A stretch of 64,000 bases of DNA from Prevotella sp. khp7 (GTDB taxonomy: Bacteria > Bacteroidota > Bacteroidia > Bacteroidales > Bacteroidaceae), in the NCBI RefSeq assembly GCF_900109055.1, contig NZ_FOIV01000001.1, positions 540,682-604,681 on the forward strand, read 5' to 3'. Numbering within the stretch: position 1 is the first letter of the stretch; each line of letters opens with the position of its first letter. Shown piece after piece: positions 1-9,046 of the stretch. Position numbers and translations under genes: made by a program. Below the pieces are notes generated by a model that did no database searches, had not been told where the DNA came from, and was given only the letters and a program-made list of their open reading frames with translations.

Positions 1-834
1 ACTGGCAAGCACGAAATTGGTACGCTCGTAATGGTCGTGAATATCGGCAAATGTATTTTGTAACTGCTTAATGTATTTAGCCGCTGCGGCAATATTAGCC
101 TCAGGCTCGTATAGCTTGCTACGAGGAACTCCCAGATGGTCGGCCGTACCAGGCATAATCTGCATTAATCCTTTTGCCCCCACAAACGATACAGCCTTGG
201 GGTCGAATGTCGATTCCTGATAACATTGTGCCGCCATCAAGCGCCAATCCCAACGTATATCGCGACTATAGGTCATGAAATACTGATCATAATGCGAGAT
301 GATACCTCCTTTGGCGTCAAGCATCGGTGAGAATATGCGGCGACGTACCTTCTTAACAGTCAACAGTGCTGCCTCCTCCTTCTTTACCATATCTATCAGT
401 TCTGGGCGATACCACGCTTGTAACTCAGCCACCAAATCAGGTTTTTCCCTGTCGGCCACAATGTTTCCAGGTGTAGGCCACGCCACGAGATCGACCTCAC
501 TAGAGTCAAGTTTTTGAACCAGCTCCAAACTATCTCGACACACATCCACCCTAAGATGTACCCCCAACGAGTCAGCAAAACGCTGACACAACAGATACTG
601 AGTGCCGAGTTGACGCCCATGATAATCATAGTAAGTCTCTGGTCCACTGACGGTAGCCATAATCAGTTCACCACTAGTCTGAATATCGTGCAGATCGAAG
701 TCATCATCTACAGCCGTAGTATCCGTCACGGCTCCCCATGGCGCAATAATCGGCTCTTGCTTTTTCTCAAAACACGAGACAAGTAATAGCAAAGCCACTA
801 CAAATACTGAATATTTATACCAATCTTGGCTCAA
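1..834 (-). CDS. MltF-like membrane-bound lytic transglycosylase, lipoprotein (3' end cut by window edge)
   Basis: Reads without a stop from 834 down to base 1, so the C-terminus is missing. The N-terminus is a lipoprotein signal: hydrophobic YSVFVVALLLLVSC with the lipobox Cys at about residue 20. An extracellular solute-binding (SBP_bac_3-like) domain follows, then a soluble lytic transglycosylase domain with the catalytic Glu in CYQESTFDP and the downstream GLMQIMPGT motif; this order is that of MltF, which cleaves the glycan strands of peptidoglycan to 1,6-anhydro products in the periplasm. No ATG is available upstream of the signal peptide before an in-frame stop; a TTG at 832-834 lies about 29 nt after a TATCTTTG -7 box (864-871, minus strand) and is the best start. 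Function is confident, the TTG start is inferred. Confidence 0.85.
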   Translation of the reverse strand, partial: MSQDWYKYSVFVVALLLLVSCFEKKQEPIIAPWGAVTDTTAVDDDFDLHDIQTSGELIMATVSGPETYYDYHGRQLGTQYLLCQRFADSLGVHLRVDVCRDSLELVQKLDSSEVDLVAWPTPGNIVADREKPDLVAELQAWYRPELIDMVKKEEAALLTVKKVRRRIFSPMLDAKGGIISHYDQYFMTYSRDIRWDWRLMAAQCYQESTFDPKAVSFVGAKGLMQIMPGTADHLGVPRSKLYEPEANIAAAAKYIKQLQNTFADIHDHYERTNFVLAS

Positions 835-863
835 TTTCTTGATATCTAAATCAAAATCGAGTG

Positions 864-871
864 CAAAGATA
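864..871 (-). promoter_or_regulatory. -7 box of the mltF-like gene
   Basis: TATCTTTG on the minus strand, matching the Bacteroidota -7 consensus TAnnTTTG. It divides the divergent pair mltF-like/hisG and places the transcription start close to the TTG at 834, which supports that start. Confidence 0.65.
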
Positions 872-911
872 CGAATTTAAGCCCACAGATTGCGCTGATT
901 AGAGATTTTTT

Positions 912-919
912 TGTAATTT
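912..919 (+). promoter_or_regulatory. -7 box of the his operon
   Basis: TAATTTTG about 32 nt before the hisG ATG at 952 fits the TAnnTTTG consensus. No leader peptide rich in histidine codons is visible in the short leader, so attenuation by that route is not supported. Confidence 0.55.
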
Positions 920-951
920 TGCACCCGAATTATAGACTTTAACGTGAGTAT

Positions 952-1803
952 ATGTTAAGAATTGCAGTACAATCTAAAGGACGTCTTTTCGATGACACGA
1001 TGAATCTGTTAGCCGAGGCTGATATCAAGGTCAGTGCATCGAAGCGTACCCTGTTGGTCCAGTCGTCCAATTTCCCGCTGGAGGTTCTTTACCTTCGCGA
1101 TGATGATATCCCCCAGAGTGTAGCCAGCGGCGTGGCTGACATCGGTGTGGTTGGTGAGAACGAGTTCGTAGAGCGCGGTGAAGATGCCGATATCATCTCC
1201 CGTCTCGGTTTCTCTAAGTGCCGTTTGTCTTTGGCCATTCCCAAGGAGATTGACTACAAGGGTGTCGAGTGGTTTAATGGTAAGAAGATTGCCACCTCCT
1301 ATCCTGGCATTCTAAAGAAGTTCCTTGATGAGAAAGGTATTAAAGCCGAGATTCATGTCATCACAGGTTCTGTAGAGATCAGCCCTGGTATAGGCTTGGC
1401 CGATGGTATCTTCGATATCGTCAGCAGCGGCTCTACCCTCGTCAGCAATAACCTCCGCGAGGTTGAGGTGGTGATGTGGAGTGAGGCACTGCTCATCGGC
1501 AACAAACAGCTCTCAGAGGAGAAACGTCTCATTCTTGAACAGATGCTTTTCCGCTTCAAGGCAGTAAAAGATGCTGAAGATAAGAAATATGTGCGTATGA
1601 ATGCTCCCAAGGCTCGCCTGCAGGAGATCATCGACGTGCTACCTGGTTTGAAGAGTCCAACCATTATTCCTCTGGCTGACGAAGAGTGGTGCTCTGTTCA
1701 CACCGTGCTCAACCAGAAGCAATTCTGGGACATTATCGGAAAGCTCAAGGAGATGGGAGCTCAAGGCATCCTCGTTACACCAATCGAGAAAATGATCCTT
1801 TAA
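952..1803 (+). CDS. hisG: ATP phosphoribosyltransferase, long form
   Basis: First enzyme of histidine synthesis: joins ATP and PRPP to give phosphoribosyl-ATP. At 283 residues it is the long, homomeric form with a C-terminal ACT-like regulatory domain (residues about 210-283) that normally mediates histidine feedback inhibition, so no HisZ partner is needed. The catalytic part shows the family PRPP-binding segment DIVSSGSTLVSNNL around residues 157-170, and the start MLRIAVQSKGRL is typical. It opens a hisG-hisD-hisC operon, with 17 nt to hisD. Confidence 0.95.
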   Translation: MLRIAVQSKGRLFDDTMNLLAEADIKVSASKRTLLVQSSNFPLEVLYLRDDDIPQSVASGVADIGVVGENEFVERGEDADIISRLGFSKCRLSLAIPKEIDYKGVEWFNGKKIATSYPGILKKFLDEKGIKAEIHVITGSVEISPGIGLADGIFDIVSSGSTLVSNNLREVEVVMWSEALLIGNKQLSEEKRLILEQMLFRFKAVKDAEDKKYVRMNAPKARLQEIIDVLPGLKSPTIIPLADEEWCSVHTVLNQKQFWDIIGKLKEMGAQGILVTPIEKMIL

Positions 1804-1820
1804 TATAAATAAGGTATAAG

Positions 1821-3104
1821 ATGAATATTATCCGGTATCCTGAAAGAAGTGAGTGGAGCACACTTGTGGAGCGTCCCCATCTGGACGTTTCACAACTCAA
1901 CGAGACTGTGGCCTCAGTACTGGCCGATGTCAAAAAGCGTGGTGACGATGCAGTAAAAGGCTATGAGCTGAAATTCGACCACGTAGATCTTGCATCGCTT
2001 GAGGTAACACCCGAAGAGATGGACGAGGCTGAGAAGCTGGTAGGTGCCGAACTGAAAGCCGCTATCCAGGTAGCTCACTACAACATCCACGCTTTCCACG
2101 AGTCACAACAGTTCAAAGGCAAGAAGGTTGAGACTCAGCCTGGCGTCACTTGTTGGCAGAAGAGCATCGCCATCGAAAAGGTAGGTCTCTACATCCCAGG
2201 AGGTACTGCTCCTCTCTTCTCTACCGTGCTAATGCTTGCTACCCCTGCCAAAATTGCAGGTTGTCAGGAGATTGTGCTGTGCACTCCGCCAGGACGCGAT
2301 GGTAGGGTCAATCCTGCTATTCTTGTAGCTGCTCGTATCGCTGGCGTCAGCAAGATATTCAAAGCAGGTGGTGTTCAGGCTATCGGCGCCATGGCCTATG
2401 GTACAGAGAGTGTACCTAAGGTTTATAAAATCTTCGGTCCAGGCAACCAATATGTCATGGCTGCCAAGCAGCAGGTGAGCCTCCACGATGTGGCTATCGA
2501 CATGCCCGCAGGTCCTTCCGAAGTCTGTGTCATTGCCGACGAGCATGCTAACATCGAATTCATAGCTGCTGATCTGCTGTCACAAGCTGAGCATGGTATT
2601 GACTCACAGGTTTTCCTGATTACGACTTCAGAACAGGTCATCCTTGATGTTCAGGCCGAGGTGAATCGCCAACTCGATTTACTGCCTCGCAAGGAGATTG
2701 CTCAGAAAGCTCTTGAGAACAGTCGCTTGGTGCTTGTTCACAATAAACAAGAGGCCATCGACCTTTCTAATGCCTATGCACCTGAGCACCTTATCATTCA
2801 GACTAAGGATTACGACAAGTTGGCGCGCAAGGTCATCAATGCCGGTAGCGTATTTCTCGGTGAATACGCCTGCGAAAGCGCAGGTGACTATGCTAGTGGC
2901 ACTAATCACACATTGCCGACTCATGGTTATGCAACGACCTATAGTGGTGTCAATCTCGACAGCTACTGCCGAAAAGTAACATTTCAGCATCTTACTGCTG
3001 ATGGCATACACAGCATCGGCCACGCTGTAGAATTGATGGCGGAAGCCGAACAACTCGATGCCCACAAGAATGCCATGACAGTTAGAATAAACAGTTTAAA
3101 ATGA
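1821..3104 (+). CDS. hisD: Histidinol dehydrogenase
   Basis: Catalyses the last two steps of histidine synthesis, oxidising L-histidinol to histidine with two NAD+ in a zinc-dependent reaction. The 427 residues match the family length. Conserved blocks seen are [27 protein letters not shown] and the APEHLII segment carrying the catalytic His, followed by [13 protein letters not shown]. The stop overlaps the hisC start as ATGA, so the two are translationally coupled. Confidence 0.96.
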   Translation: MNIIRYPERSEWSTLVERPHLDVSQLNETVASVLADVKKRGDDAVKGYELKFDHVDLASLEVTPEEMDEAEKLVGAELKAAIQVAHYNIHAFHESQQFKGKKVETQPGVTCWQKSIAIEKVGLYIPGGTAPLFSTVLMLATPAKIAGCQEIVLCTPPGRDGRVNPAILVAARIAGVSKIFKAGGVQAIGAMAYGTESVPKVYKIFGPGNQYVMAAKQQVSLHDVAIDMPAGPSEVCVIADEHANIEFIAADLLSQAEHGIDSQVFLITTSEQVILDVQAEVNRQLDLLPRKEIAQKALENSRLVLVHNKQEAIDLSNAYAPEHLIIQTKDYDKLARKVINAGSVFLGEYACESAGDYASGTNHTLPTHGYATTYSGVNLDSYCRKVTFQHLTADGIHSIGHAVELMAEAEQLDAHKNAMTVRINSLK

Positions 3105-4135
3105 AACCGTTAGAAGAACTTACTCGAAAGAACATATGGTCTTTGGCTCCATATAGCTCTGCTCGCAACGAGTACGCAGGCCGCGAGGCACGTGTGTTTC
3201 TTGATGCAAATGAGAATCCATATAATCAGCCATTCAACCGTTACCCCGACCCGTTGCAGCTTGAACTAAAAGCTGCGCTCTCTAAGGTTAAGGGTGTTCC
3301 TGCTGAGAACATCTTTCTCGGCAATGGTAGCGACGAGGCTATCGACCTACCCTACCGCTGTTTCTGTCAGCCTGGGATAGACAACGTTGTAGCTATCGAG
3401 CCCACCTATGGTATGTATAAGGTCTGTGCCGACATCAACGACACAGAATATCGTACTGTAATGCTCGATGAACATTACCAGACCACAGCCAATGCCTTAC
3501 TGGCTGCTACCGATGCGAACACTAAAATTATCTGGCTCTGCACACCCAACAACCCCACAGGTAATTGTTTGAATCGCGATGAGGTTATCAAGGTCATTGA
3601 AGGTTTCGAAGGCATTGTCATCGTTGACGAGGCCTACAGCGATTTCTCTACCCAAAAGCCCTTACGTTCTGAGTTAGGCAAATATCCCAACCTCATCGTG
3701 CTCAACACCATGTCGAAAGCATGGGGATGTGCTGCAATCCGTTTGGGAATGGCGTTCGCATCTAAAGAGATCATCTCTATATTTAATAAGGTAAAGTACC
3801 CTTATAACGTCAATCAGCTTACTCAGCAGCAGGCTCTCGAAGCACTGAAAGATCCCTACGAGGTCGATAACTGGGTAAAGATCTTGCTGCAAGAACGCAC
3901 CCGCATGATGGATGCTTTTGCGCTGCTACCCATCTGCGAAAAAGTATATCCCACCGAAGCCAATTTCTTCTTAGCTAGGATGACTGATGCGACAAAGATA
4001 TACAACTATCTGGTAGACAAGGGTATCATTGTTCGCAATCGCCATCGTGTGCAACTCTGTCAGAACTGCCTCCGTGTCACTATCGGAACAAAGACCGAAA
4101 ACAGCGAACTTATAGCCGCTCTCCGTCAATATTAA
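3101..4135 (+). CDS. hisC: Histidinol-phosphate aminotransferase
   Basis: PLP enzyme converting imidazole-acetol phosphate and glutamate to histidinol phosphate. The PLP-binding lysine is K206 in TMSKAWG, the aspartate/tyrosine pair is in [11 protein letters not shown], and CTPNNPTG is the fold-type I substrate loop. 344 residues is normal. It overlaps hisD by 4 nt. In many Bacteroidota a bifunctional hisB follows; here the operon ends and a convergent gene begins inside the stop codon, the two TAA stops sharing a TTAA. Confidence 0.95.
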   Translation: MKPLEELTRKNIWSLAPYSSARNEYAGREARVFLDANENPYNQPFNRYPDPLQLELKAALSKVKGVPAENIFLGNGSDEAIDLPYRCFCQPGIDNVVAIEPTYGMYKVCADINDTEYRTVMLDEHYQTTANALLAATDANTKIIWLCTPNNPTGNCLNRDEVIKVIEGFEGIVIVDEAYSDFSTQKPLRSELGKYPNLIVLNTMSKAWGCAAIRLGMAFASKEIISIFNKVKYPYNVNQLTQQQALEALKDPYEVDNWVKILLQERTRMMDAFALLPICEKVYPTEANFFLARMTDATKIYNYLVDKGIIVRNRHRVQLCQNCLRVTIGTKTENSELIAALRQY

Positions 4136-5289
4136 TACAACTCTTCGTGATCGTATCTTGATGGGATGTGTCGAATCAGTTTGTGGGCTGCGACCTGTGC
4201 CATAGCCTCATAAGCACGTTCGCTAGGATGTAGATGATCACCACTATCAAAGCCATCGGCAAAGGCCTTTGGATTGGTTGTGCAGCGAACGGCAGCATCA
4301 AAATCAATACAGCCGTCGAAGATTGGAGACGTTCGTAGCCACTCATTGAAAGCGTGTCGCATAGCGTCACGCTTTTCATTATATGTACGCCATCCATAGA
4401 TAGGCAGTAAGGTACCACTCCATACCTTCAGTCCCATCGCTTTTGCGGGTTTTACATAGATATCTTCTACACCACGTTCCATCTCCTCAACTGTTGGCAG
4501 GTCACTCCACGGACGGAAAGGGTTTACATCTTCGCCCACAGGGTGAATAATATCGTTAATGCCATGCTGGATAATGACATCGGTTGCTCCTGCCACATTC
4601 ATTTCAATTGGGAAACGCGTGGCCCCCTTCAATCCATAGGCCTGATAGGTAATACAGTCGTACTGCCGGAGGATACGTGTTCCACTAACGGCACGGCGGA
4701 TAATTGAGACATTGGAACCAAATGCAAGCTGTGCCATGTAGTCGGGCCACGACTGAGCCGTGATAGAATCGCCATAGCAAACTACAGCATGATTCTCTGC
4801 CGATGTCAGCACATCAATAGTATTCAAGAAGTAGAACCAATTAGTATGACGTGTCAGGTCGAGGGGCAACTCATCAGCTTCAGCATAATCACCATAAGCA
4901 TAGAAGCCCTTGGATAACGGACCAGTAACAAGCGTTCCACTGTTCATCTGTGCATAATCATCAAGATAGAAACTTACGTCTATCGTATCACCACGGTTAA
5001 CTGCATAGTCGATGGCATCGCTCTCTGTTTCCTTACCAGGCAAAAGAGTCACGCGAGTCTCGCCACCAAAAGTAATTGGAGTATGACCAATAAACACCTT
5101 AGCCAATGTTACAGATTCGGTACCTGTAAGATTAGAGAAACGGAAACGCAATGCGCTGCCACTAAAACACATCCTAATGGGATAACGCAATGTTATATTC
5201 TTAGCATATACAGCCTCTTGGCGGTTTGTTATTGAAGTGGCATTTCCCCAACAGGCCACCCATTTTAAATTATTATCTGTACTACTCAT
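4132..5289 (-). CDS. SGNH/GDSL-family hydrolase with N-terminal beta domain
   Basis: Predicted esterase. The C-terminal half is an SGNH hydrolase: block I CYGDSIT with nucleophile S175, block II Gly in AVSGTRI, block III HGINDII (G243, N245, D246) and block V SGDHLHP (D351, H354). The first 150 residues have no catalytic motif and look like the beta-sandwich domain found in front of many Bacteroidota carbohydrate esterases. No signal peptide is seen, suggesting a cytoplasmic enzyme. Substrate is unknown; deacylation of a sugar or glycan is the family-based guess. It follows the thioesterase gene by 11 nt and probably shares its transcript. Confidence 0.85.
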   Translation of the reverse strand: MSSTDNNLKWVACWGNATSITNRQEAVYAKNITLRYPIRMCFSGSALRFRFSNLTGTESVTLAKVFIGHTPITFGGETRVTLLPGKETESDAIDYAVNRGDTIDVSFYLDDYAQMNSGTLVTGPLSKGFYAYGDYAEADELPLDLTRHTNWFYFLNTIDVLTSAENHAVVCYGDSITAQSWPDYMAQLAFGSNVSIIRRAVSGTRILRQYDCITYQAYGLKGATRFPIEMNVAGATDVIIQHGINDIIHPVGEDVNPFRPWSDLPTVEEMERGVEDIYVKPAKAMGLKVWSGTLLPIYGWRTYNEKRDAMRHAFNEWLRTSPIFDGCIDFDAAVRCTTNPKAFADGFDSGDHLHPSERAYEAMAQVAAHKLIRHIPSRYDHEELY

Positions 5290-5300
5290 TTTATGATTAC

Positions 5301-5675
5301 CTAGCCAAGTTTTGAAATAAAACGATCTCTATCTACAATAAATCTCAAGTGACTCCCCTCTCCTATCAAGACGTCACCAGAATACGCTGACACTTTATAC
5401 TCAATCTTCTTACCGTCAACCTTCACAACTTCAGCTGTAGCCGTAACTCTATCACCTACCTTCGAGGGTTTCAGATGCGACGATGCGATATATCCACCAA
5501 CAGTAGTACAACCCTCAGGCAAATCATTGGCCACAGCTAGCATTGCTGCATTTTCCATCAATGCCGCCATAGCAGGAGTAGCCAGTACAGGCATATCGCC
5601 TGACCCCATATGAATAGCGGTAACAGCATCTGTTACCATCAGTTCACTTGTATGTTTCAATCCAACTTCTATCAT
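5301..5675 (-). CDS. FlK-like hotdog-fold acyl-CoA thioesterase
   Basis: 124-residue single hotdog domain. T33, E41 and H67 occur in ATPAMAALMENAA and ASSHLKP with spacings of 8 and 26 residues, the same spacings as the Thr42/Glu50/His76 catalytic triad of fluoroacetyl-CoA thioesterase FlK. Family members without fluoroacetate context hydrolyse other acyl-CoAs, so only generic thioesterase activity is claimed. A TATTTTTG -7 box (5704-5711, minus strand) sits 28 nt upstream; the SGNH hydrolase is the next gene downstream. Confidence 0.85.
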   Translation of the reverse strand: MIEVGLKHTSELMVTDAVTAIHMGSGDMPVLATPAMAALMENAAMLAVANDLPEGCTTVGGYIASSHLKPSKVGDRVTATAEVVKVDGKKIEYKVSAYSGDVLIGEGSHLRFIVDRDRFISKLG

Positions 5676-5703
5676 TTTCCAAAACTATTGTTAATCTATG
5701 GTG

Positions 5704-5711
5704 CAAAAATA
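5704..5711 (-). promoter_or_regulatory. -7 box of the thioesterase-SGNH operon
   Basis: TATTTTTG on the minus strand, 28 nt before the ATG at 5675; agrees with TAnnTTTG. Confidence 0.55.
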
Positions 5712-5782
5712 GTAAAATTAGATTAGAATCATGTATCTTTGCAGTCCATTTTAATAAGATTTAAAGAACAAATAAAAATACG

Positions 5783-5790
5783 TACCTTTG
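5783..5790 (+). promoter_or_regulatory. -7 box of the six-gene operon
   Basis: TACCTTTG 17 nt before the ATG at 5808. It lies inside the upstream extension that an earlier in-frame start (5739) would require, so it argues for 5808 as the true start of the HAD gene. Confidence 0.7.
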
Positions 5791-5807
5791 CAAATAAAAT
5801 TGTGATA

Positions 5808-6464
5808 ATGAGCATAAAACTGATAATATTCGACTTTGACGGGACGCTGGGTGATACACGTCGGAATATCACAACGACCATGCGCATGACCATCAAGGAG
5901 ATTGGATTGCCAGGACGTAGTGAGGCTGAATGTGCATCTACCATAGGATTACCATTGGCAGAATGCATCAGAACCTTATTCCCCGATATTCAAGAAGAAC
6001 TCGTCCCTCGTTTTGAAGAGACTTATAGGCGGATTTTCAATGACAATCTGAAACGAATCAAGCCTACGGCCTTCCCAAGTGTAGTTGAAACCTTATCAAC
6101 CCTACATCATAAGGGATATACGCTCACAATAGCATCATCACGTTCGCACAATTCTCTTACAGAACTCACTCGTGACATGGGTATTGCTGACTACATCTCT
6201 TATCTAATTGGCGCAGATGATGTGAAAGAAGCAAAACCAAAACCTGAGCCCGTACTAAAAACGTTAGCAGACTTGCATTTTGACACCATTGAGGCAATTG
6301 TTGTGGGTGACATGGCAGTAGACATTCTGATGGGAGCCAATGCCGGCACCAAGACCTGTGGCGTAACATGGGGCAATGGTAGCAGAAAAGAACTTCAAGA
6401 GGCTGGAGCCGACTATATCATTGATAGTATAGAAGAATTAAATCAAGTAATAGATAACGTATGA
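5808..6464 (+). CDS. HAD-superfamily phosphatase, phosphoglycolate phosphatase-like
   Basis: 218-residue HAD hydrolase of subfamily IA. Motif I is IIFDFDGTLGD (nucleophile and acid Asp), motif II is TIASSRS, motif III lysine lies in KPKPEP and motif IV is VGDMAVDI. A helical cap sits between motifs I and II. It likely dephosphorylates a small metabolite; the substrate cannot be read from sequence. Start 5808 was chosen because the -7 box is just upstream. It heads a six-gene operon and overlaps the next gene by ATGA. Confidence 0.9.
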   Translation: MSIKLIIFDFDGTLGDTRRNITTTMRMTIKEIGLPGRSEAECASTIGLPLAECIRTLFPDIQEELVPRFEETYRRIFNDNLKRIKPTAFPSVVETLSTLHHKGYTLTIASSRSHNSLTELTRDMGIADYISYLIGADDVKEAKPKPEPVLKTLADLHFDTIEAIVVGDMAVDILMGANAGTKTCGVTWGNGSRKELQEAGADYIIDSIEELNQVIDNV

Positions 6465-6928
6465 AAAAACTCATTAACCCTTGGCGCAATCATCCTGAAT
6501 ATGACTGTTTTGGCTGTTGCCCAGAGAACCCAATAGGACTGCACATGGAGTTCTACGAGGATGGCGATTATATCATAAGCACCTGGCATCCCAGTACCCA
6601 CTATCAGGGCTGGGTGAATACAATGCACGGCGGCATACTGAGTACGCTGATTGATGAAGTGTGTGGCTGGGTGGTTACCCGCAAGCTACAGACCAGTGGC
6701 TATACCGTTCAACTGAACGTGAAGTTCCGCAAGGCTGTTCCTACAACGGAGCCAGAGCTGACAATCAGAGCCAAAGTCACGAAACTAGTACGGAACCTTG
6801 CCCATATCAGTGCGGAGATAACCAATTCGAAGGGTGAACTCTGCAACGAGGGCGAAGCCATTTACTTCCTAATGAACGAAGAAAAGGCTAAGGAAATGGG
6901 ATTCCTGCATTGCGAGGTGGAAGAATGA
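6461..6928 (+). CDS. PaaI-family hotdog thioesterase
   Basis: 155 residues with a single hotdog domain. The core VNTMHGGILSTLIDEVCGWV is the helix that carries the PaaI-type catalytic Asp/Glu, preceded by the family N-terminal DCFGCCPENPIGLHM. That Cys-containing N-terminus is common in this thioesterase subgroup. Predicted to hydrolyse an acyl-CoA; substrate unknown. Translationally coupled to the HAD gene by a 4-nt overlap. Confidence 0.85.
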   Translation: MKKLINPWRNHPEYDCFGCCPENPIGLHMEFYEDGDYIISTWHPSTHYQGWVNTMHGGILSTLIDEVCGWVVTRKLQTSGYTVQLNVKFRKAVPTTEPELTIRAKVTKLVRNLAHISAEITNSKGELCNEGEAIYFLMNEEKAKEMGFLHCEVEE

Positions 6929-6950
6929 ATATTTAGATATAAAGTGAGGT

Positions 6951-7337
6951 ATGAGAATCGAGCACATAGCGTTATTCTGTAAAAATCTTGAACAGATGCG
7001 ACAATTCTTCCTCGACTACTTCAAAGCAGTGAGTAACGAGCAGTATCATAATCCTCGCACTGGACTACGGACGTACATTCTCACGTTTCCTAATGGTGGT
7101 GCACGACTGGAACTGATGCAGCAACCAAACACTATCAATGCAGACCCATCGAAGCCCAACATCGGATTCATCCATATCTCGTTTGCTTTAGGCAATAAGG
7201 AAACTGTAGATGCAAAGACCATCGAGCTACGCGACGCTGGTTATCAGGTAATAAGCGGTCCACGTACCACTGGGGACGGTTATTACGAGAGTTGTATCCT
7301 TGGACCAGAGGGAATCCAAATAGAAATAACAATATGA
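6951..7337 (+). CDS. VOC-family (glyoxalase/dioxygenase-like) protein
   Basis: 128 residues, one vicinal oxygen chelate module pair. Metal-ligand candidates are H5 in MRIEHIALF, E in ARLELM, H in GFIHISF and E in GIQIEITI, the usual four positions of the fold. This pattern is shared by glyoxalase I, epimerases and resistance proteins, so only family membership is claimed. 22 nt after the thioesterase and overlapping the next gene by ATGA. Confidence 0.85.
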   Translation: MRIEHIALFCKNLEQMRQFFLDYFKAVSNEQYHNPRTGLRTYILTFPNGGARLELMQQPNTINADPSKPNIGFIHISFALGNKETVDAKTIELRDAGYQVISGPRTTGDGYYESCILGPEGIQIEITI

Positions 7338-8128
7338 GATGGACTGTATTATCAGATAATAGAAGTAATGATAACTCTCTCTTTACAGAGCATGGGTTAT
7401 CCATCTTTCTTCAAACGGAGCAACATAATATCCTGCTTGATACTGGAGCAAGCAACGTGTTTATCCGAAACACAGAGCTGTTGGGCGTAGATCTTAACGA
7501 TGTGGACTATGTTTTCATTTCTCACGGACATTGTGACCATGCAGGAGGTTTACGATATTTGCTTGAATGTAATCGACAGGCTAAGGTTATTGTCTCACCT
7601 GATGCAATGAATGGTAAGTTCTTATCTAAACGAGGGAACTTTCATAATATTACGACGGAATGGCCTGAGATTGATGATAAAAGACTTATCTCAATAGAGC
7701 ATACCTGTGAGGTAGAAGCTGGCATCTGCGTGATTGCCCATATTCCTCAAATTCATCCGATGCCCAAAGGAAATCAGAATCTCTATGTGCAGGATACCGA
7801 CGGAAATTATATCCACGACGATTTCCGTCATGAGTTAGTTCTGTATATCGATGGTCTGCTATTTACTGGCTGTGCTCATAGTGGATTGGAGAACATTCTG
7901 GCTGCTTGCCCTTGGCCAGTAAGTACCGTTGTCGGTGGTTTCCACTTGCTTGACGGACAAGAGACGGAGGAAGAAATAAAAGCTTTGGGTCAAAAGCTAA
8001 AAGTCAATTACCCTAATACACTATTCTACACCAGCCATTGCACTGGTGACATAGTATTTGAGATGATGAAAAACGTAATGAATGAACAACTACAGTCTTT
8101 CAGATGTGGAACCACAATAATAAGTTAA
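7334..8128 (+). CDS. Metallo-beta-lactamase-fold hydrolase, COG1237 type
   Basis: 264 residues. The metal-binding signature is FISHGHCDHAGGL, and the N-terminus (TVLSDNRS, LFTEHGLSIFL, NILLDTGAS) follows the COG1237 subgroup often named dihydropteridine or 7,8-dihydropterin RFAP-synthase-like. Further ligands appear in FTGCAHSGLENIL and VVGGFHLL. The real role in bacteria is uncertain and the database name is probably misleading. The start at 7334 overlaps the preceding stop as ATGA; a longer in-frame reading would start within the VOC gene. Confidence 0.88.
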   Translation: MRWTVLSDNRSNDNSLFTEHGLSIFLQTEQHNILLDTGASNVFIRNTELLGVDLNDVDYVFISHGHCDHAGGLRYLLECNRQAKVIVSPDAMNGKFLSKRGNFHNITTEWPEIDDKRLISIEHTCEVEAGICVIAHIPQIHPMPKGNQNLYVQDTDGNYIHDDFRHELVLYIDGLLFTGCAHSGLENILAACPWPVSTVVGGFHLLDGQETEEEIKALGQKLKVNYPNTLFYTSHCTGDIVFEMMKNVMNEQLQSFRCGTTIIS

Positions 8129-8130
8129 TT

Positions 8131-8718
8131 ATGAGAAAAGCAAGCAGAGAGATGGATGCGGCCTTCGCGTTGGAGGTTTTGGATAAGGCTCCATATGTGA
8201 CAATCAGCATGACTAGAGCAGACGGGACTCCATACGGGTTACCCCTATCATTGGCACGTACTGATGAGAGAACGTTCTATTTCCATTGTGCTTCGGAGGG
8301 GGATAAATTGGATTGCATAGCACATCATCCAATGGTATTCCTGTCGGCTGTTACCAAATGTATGCCTACAGTTGGCCCTAAAGATGGGAGTTTTACGTTA
8401 CAATATAAATCAGCAACAGCCGTTGGAAAGGCAGAGATTGTGACAGACCGCAAAGAAAAGATTGCTGGTATGCGAGCCATCTGCCAGCGTTTTCTTCCTC
8501 ACCATATGGATGCTTTCAATGATGCCATTGCCCGCAGTCTTGACCGGACTACCGTAGTACGCATCACCTTGATAGAGCCTCCTGTCGGCAAGCGTAAGCA
8601 GTATGACAAACAAGGTGAGGAGATGACTGGACAGAGCAGCGAGAGCCATCATGCTTGCATGAATGGCCGAGTCGTAAAGGACGAAGACGAAGTCAAATGG
8701 GGAACGAACAATAACTAA
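8131..8718 (+). CDS. Pyridoxamine 5'-phosphate oxidase-like flavoprotein, Nim-type
   Basis: 195 residues of the split-barrel FMN-binding fold. The start MRKASREMDAAFALEVLDKA followed by YVTISMTRADGTPYGLPLS and FYFHCASEGDKLD is the pattern of the family that includes the 5-nitroimidazole reductases NimA-F of Bacteroides. The C-terminus after residue 155 carries a charged extension not needed for the fold. Resistance to nitroimidazoles is possible from family only. Start 8131 is 2 nt after the previous stop; an alternative upstream start at 8104 would overlap that gene. Confidence 0.8.
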   Translation: MRKASREMDAAFALEVLDKAPYVTISMTRADGTPYGLPLSLARTDERTFYFHCASEGDKLDCIAHHPMVFLSAVTKCMPTVGPKDGSFTLQYKSATAVGKAEIVTDRKEKIAGMRAICQRFLPHHMDAFNDAIARSLDRTTVVRITLIEPPVGKRKQYDKQGEEMTGQSSESHHACMNGRVVKDEDEVKWGTNNN

Positions 8719-9011
8719 TGGCTTGGAAACTGAAATATCGCTGTAAGCAATGTGGCTACGAAGCCGATGTGTACGAGGGGCGTGGTCTCTTTCGTCAGGA
8801 AATTACAGCCGTGTTGTGCCCAGACTGTCAAACTATCCAGAATATTGTGGTGGGTGGAATCATTGCCGACGTGGCACCTTCCTACAGAAGCGAGGTAGGC
8901 CGTCTGTGTTTGCAATGTGGCAGTGATAATATCAAGATATGGGATAAACACACCTGCCCAAAATGTCAAGGCAAGATGGAACAGACAGGCGAGAAAGAGT
9001 TTTGGACATAA
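8718..9011 (+). CDS. Small zinc-ribbon protein
   Basis: 97 residues with four CxxC pairs: CKQCGY, CPDC, CLQCG and CPKC, suggesting two zinc ribbons that bind one zinc each. No other domain is visible. It may act as a protein- or nucleic-acid-binding adaptor; nothing in the sequence fixes the partner. It starts on the last base of the previous stop (TAATG), so it is coupled to the flavoprotein and closes the operon. Confidence 0.8.
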   Translation: MAWKLKYRCKQCGYEADVYEGRGLFRQEITAVLCPDCQTIQNIVVGGIIADVAPSYRSEVGRLCLQCGSDNIKIWDKHTCPKCQGKMEQTGEKEFWT

Positions 9012-9046
9012 GGTCAACAAAAAGAATAAGTTCACGTAAAGTCATA

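Noticed and set aside
5739..5807. Earlier in-frame start for the HAD phosphatase.
   Set aside because: The -7 box at 5783-5790 lies within this segment, so the transcript begins after it.
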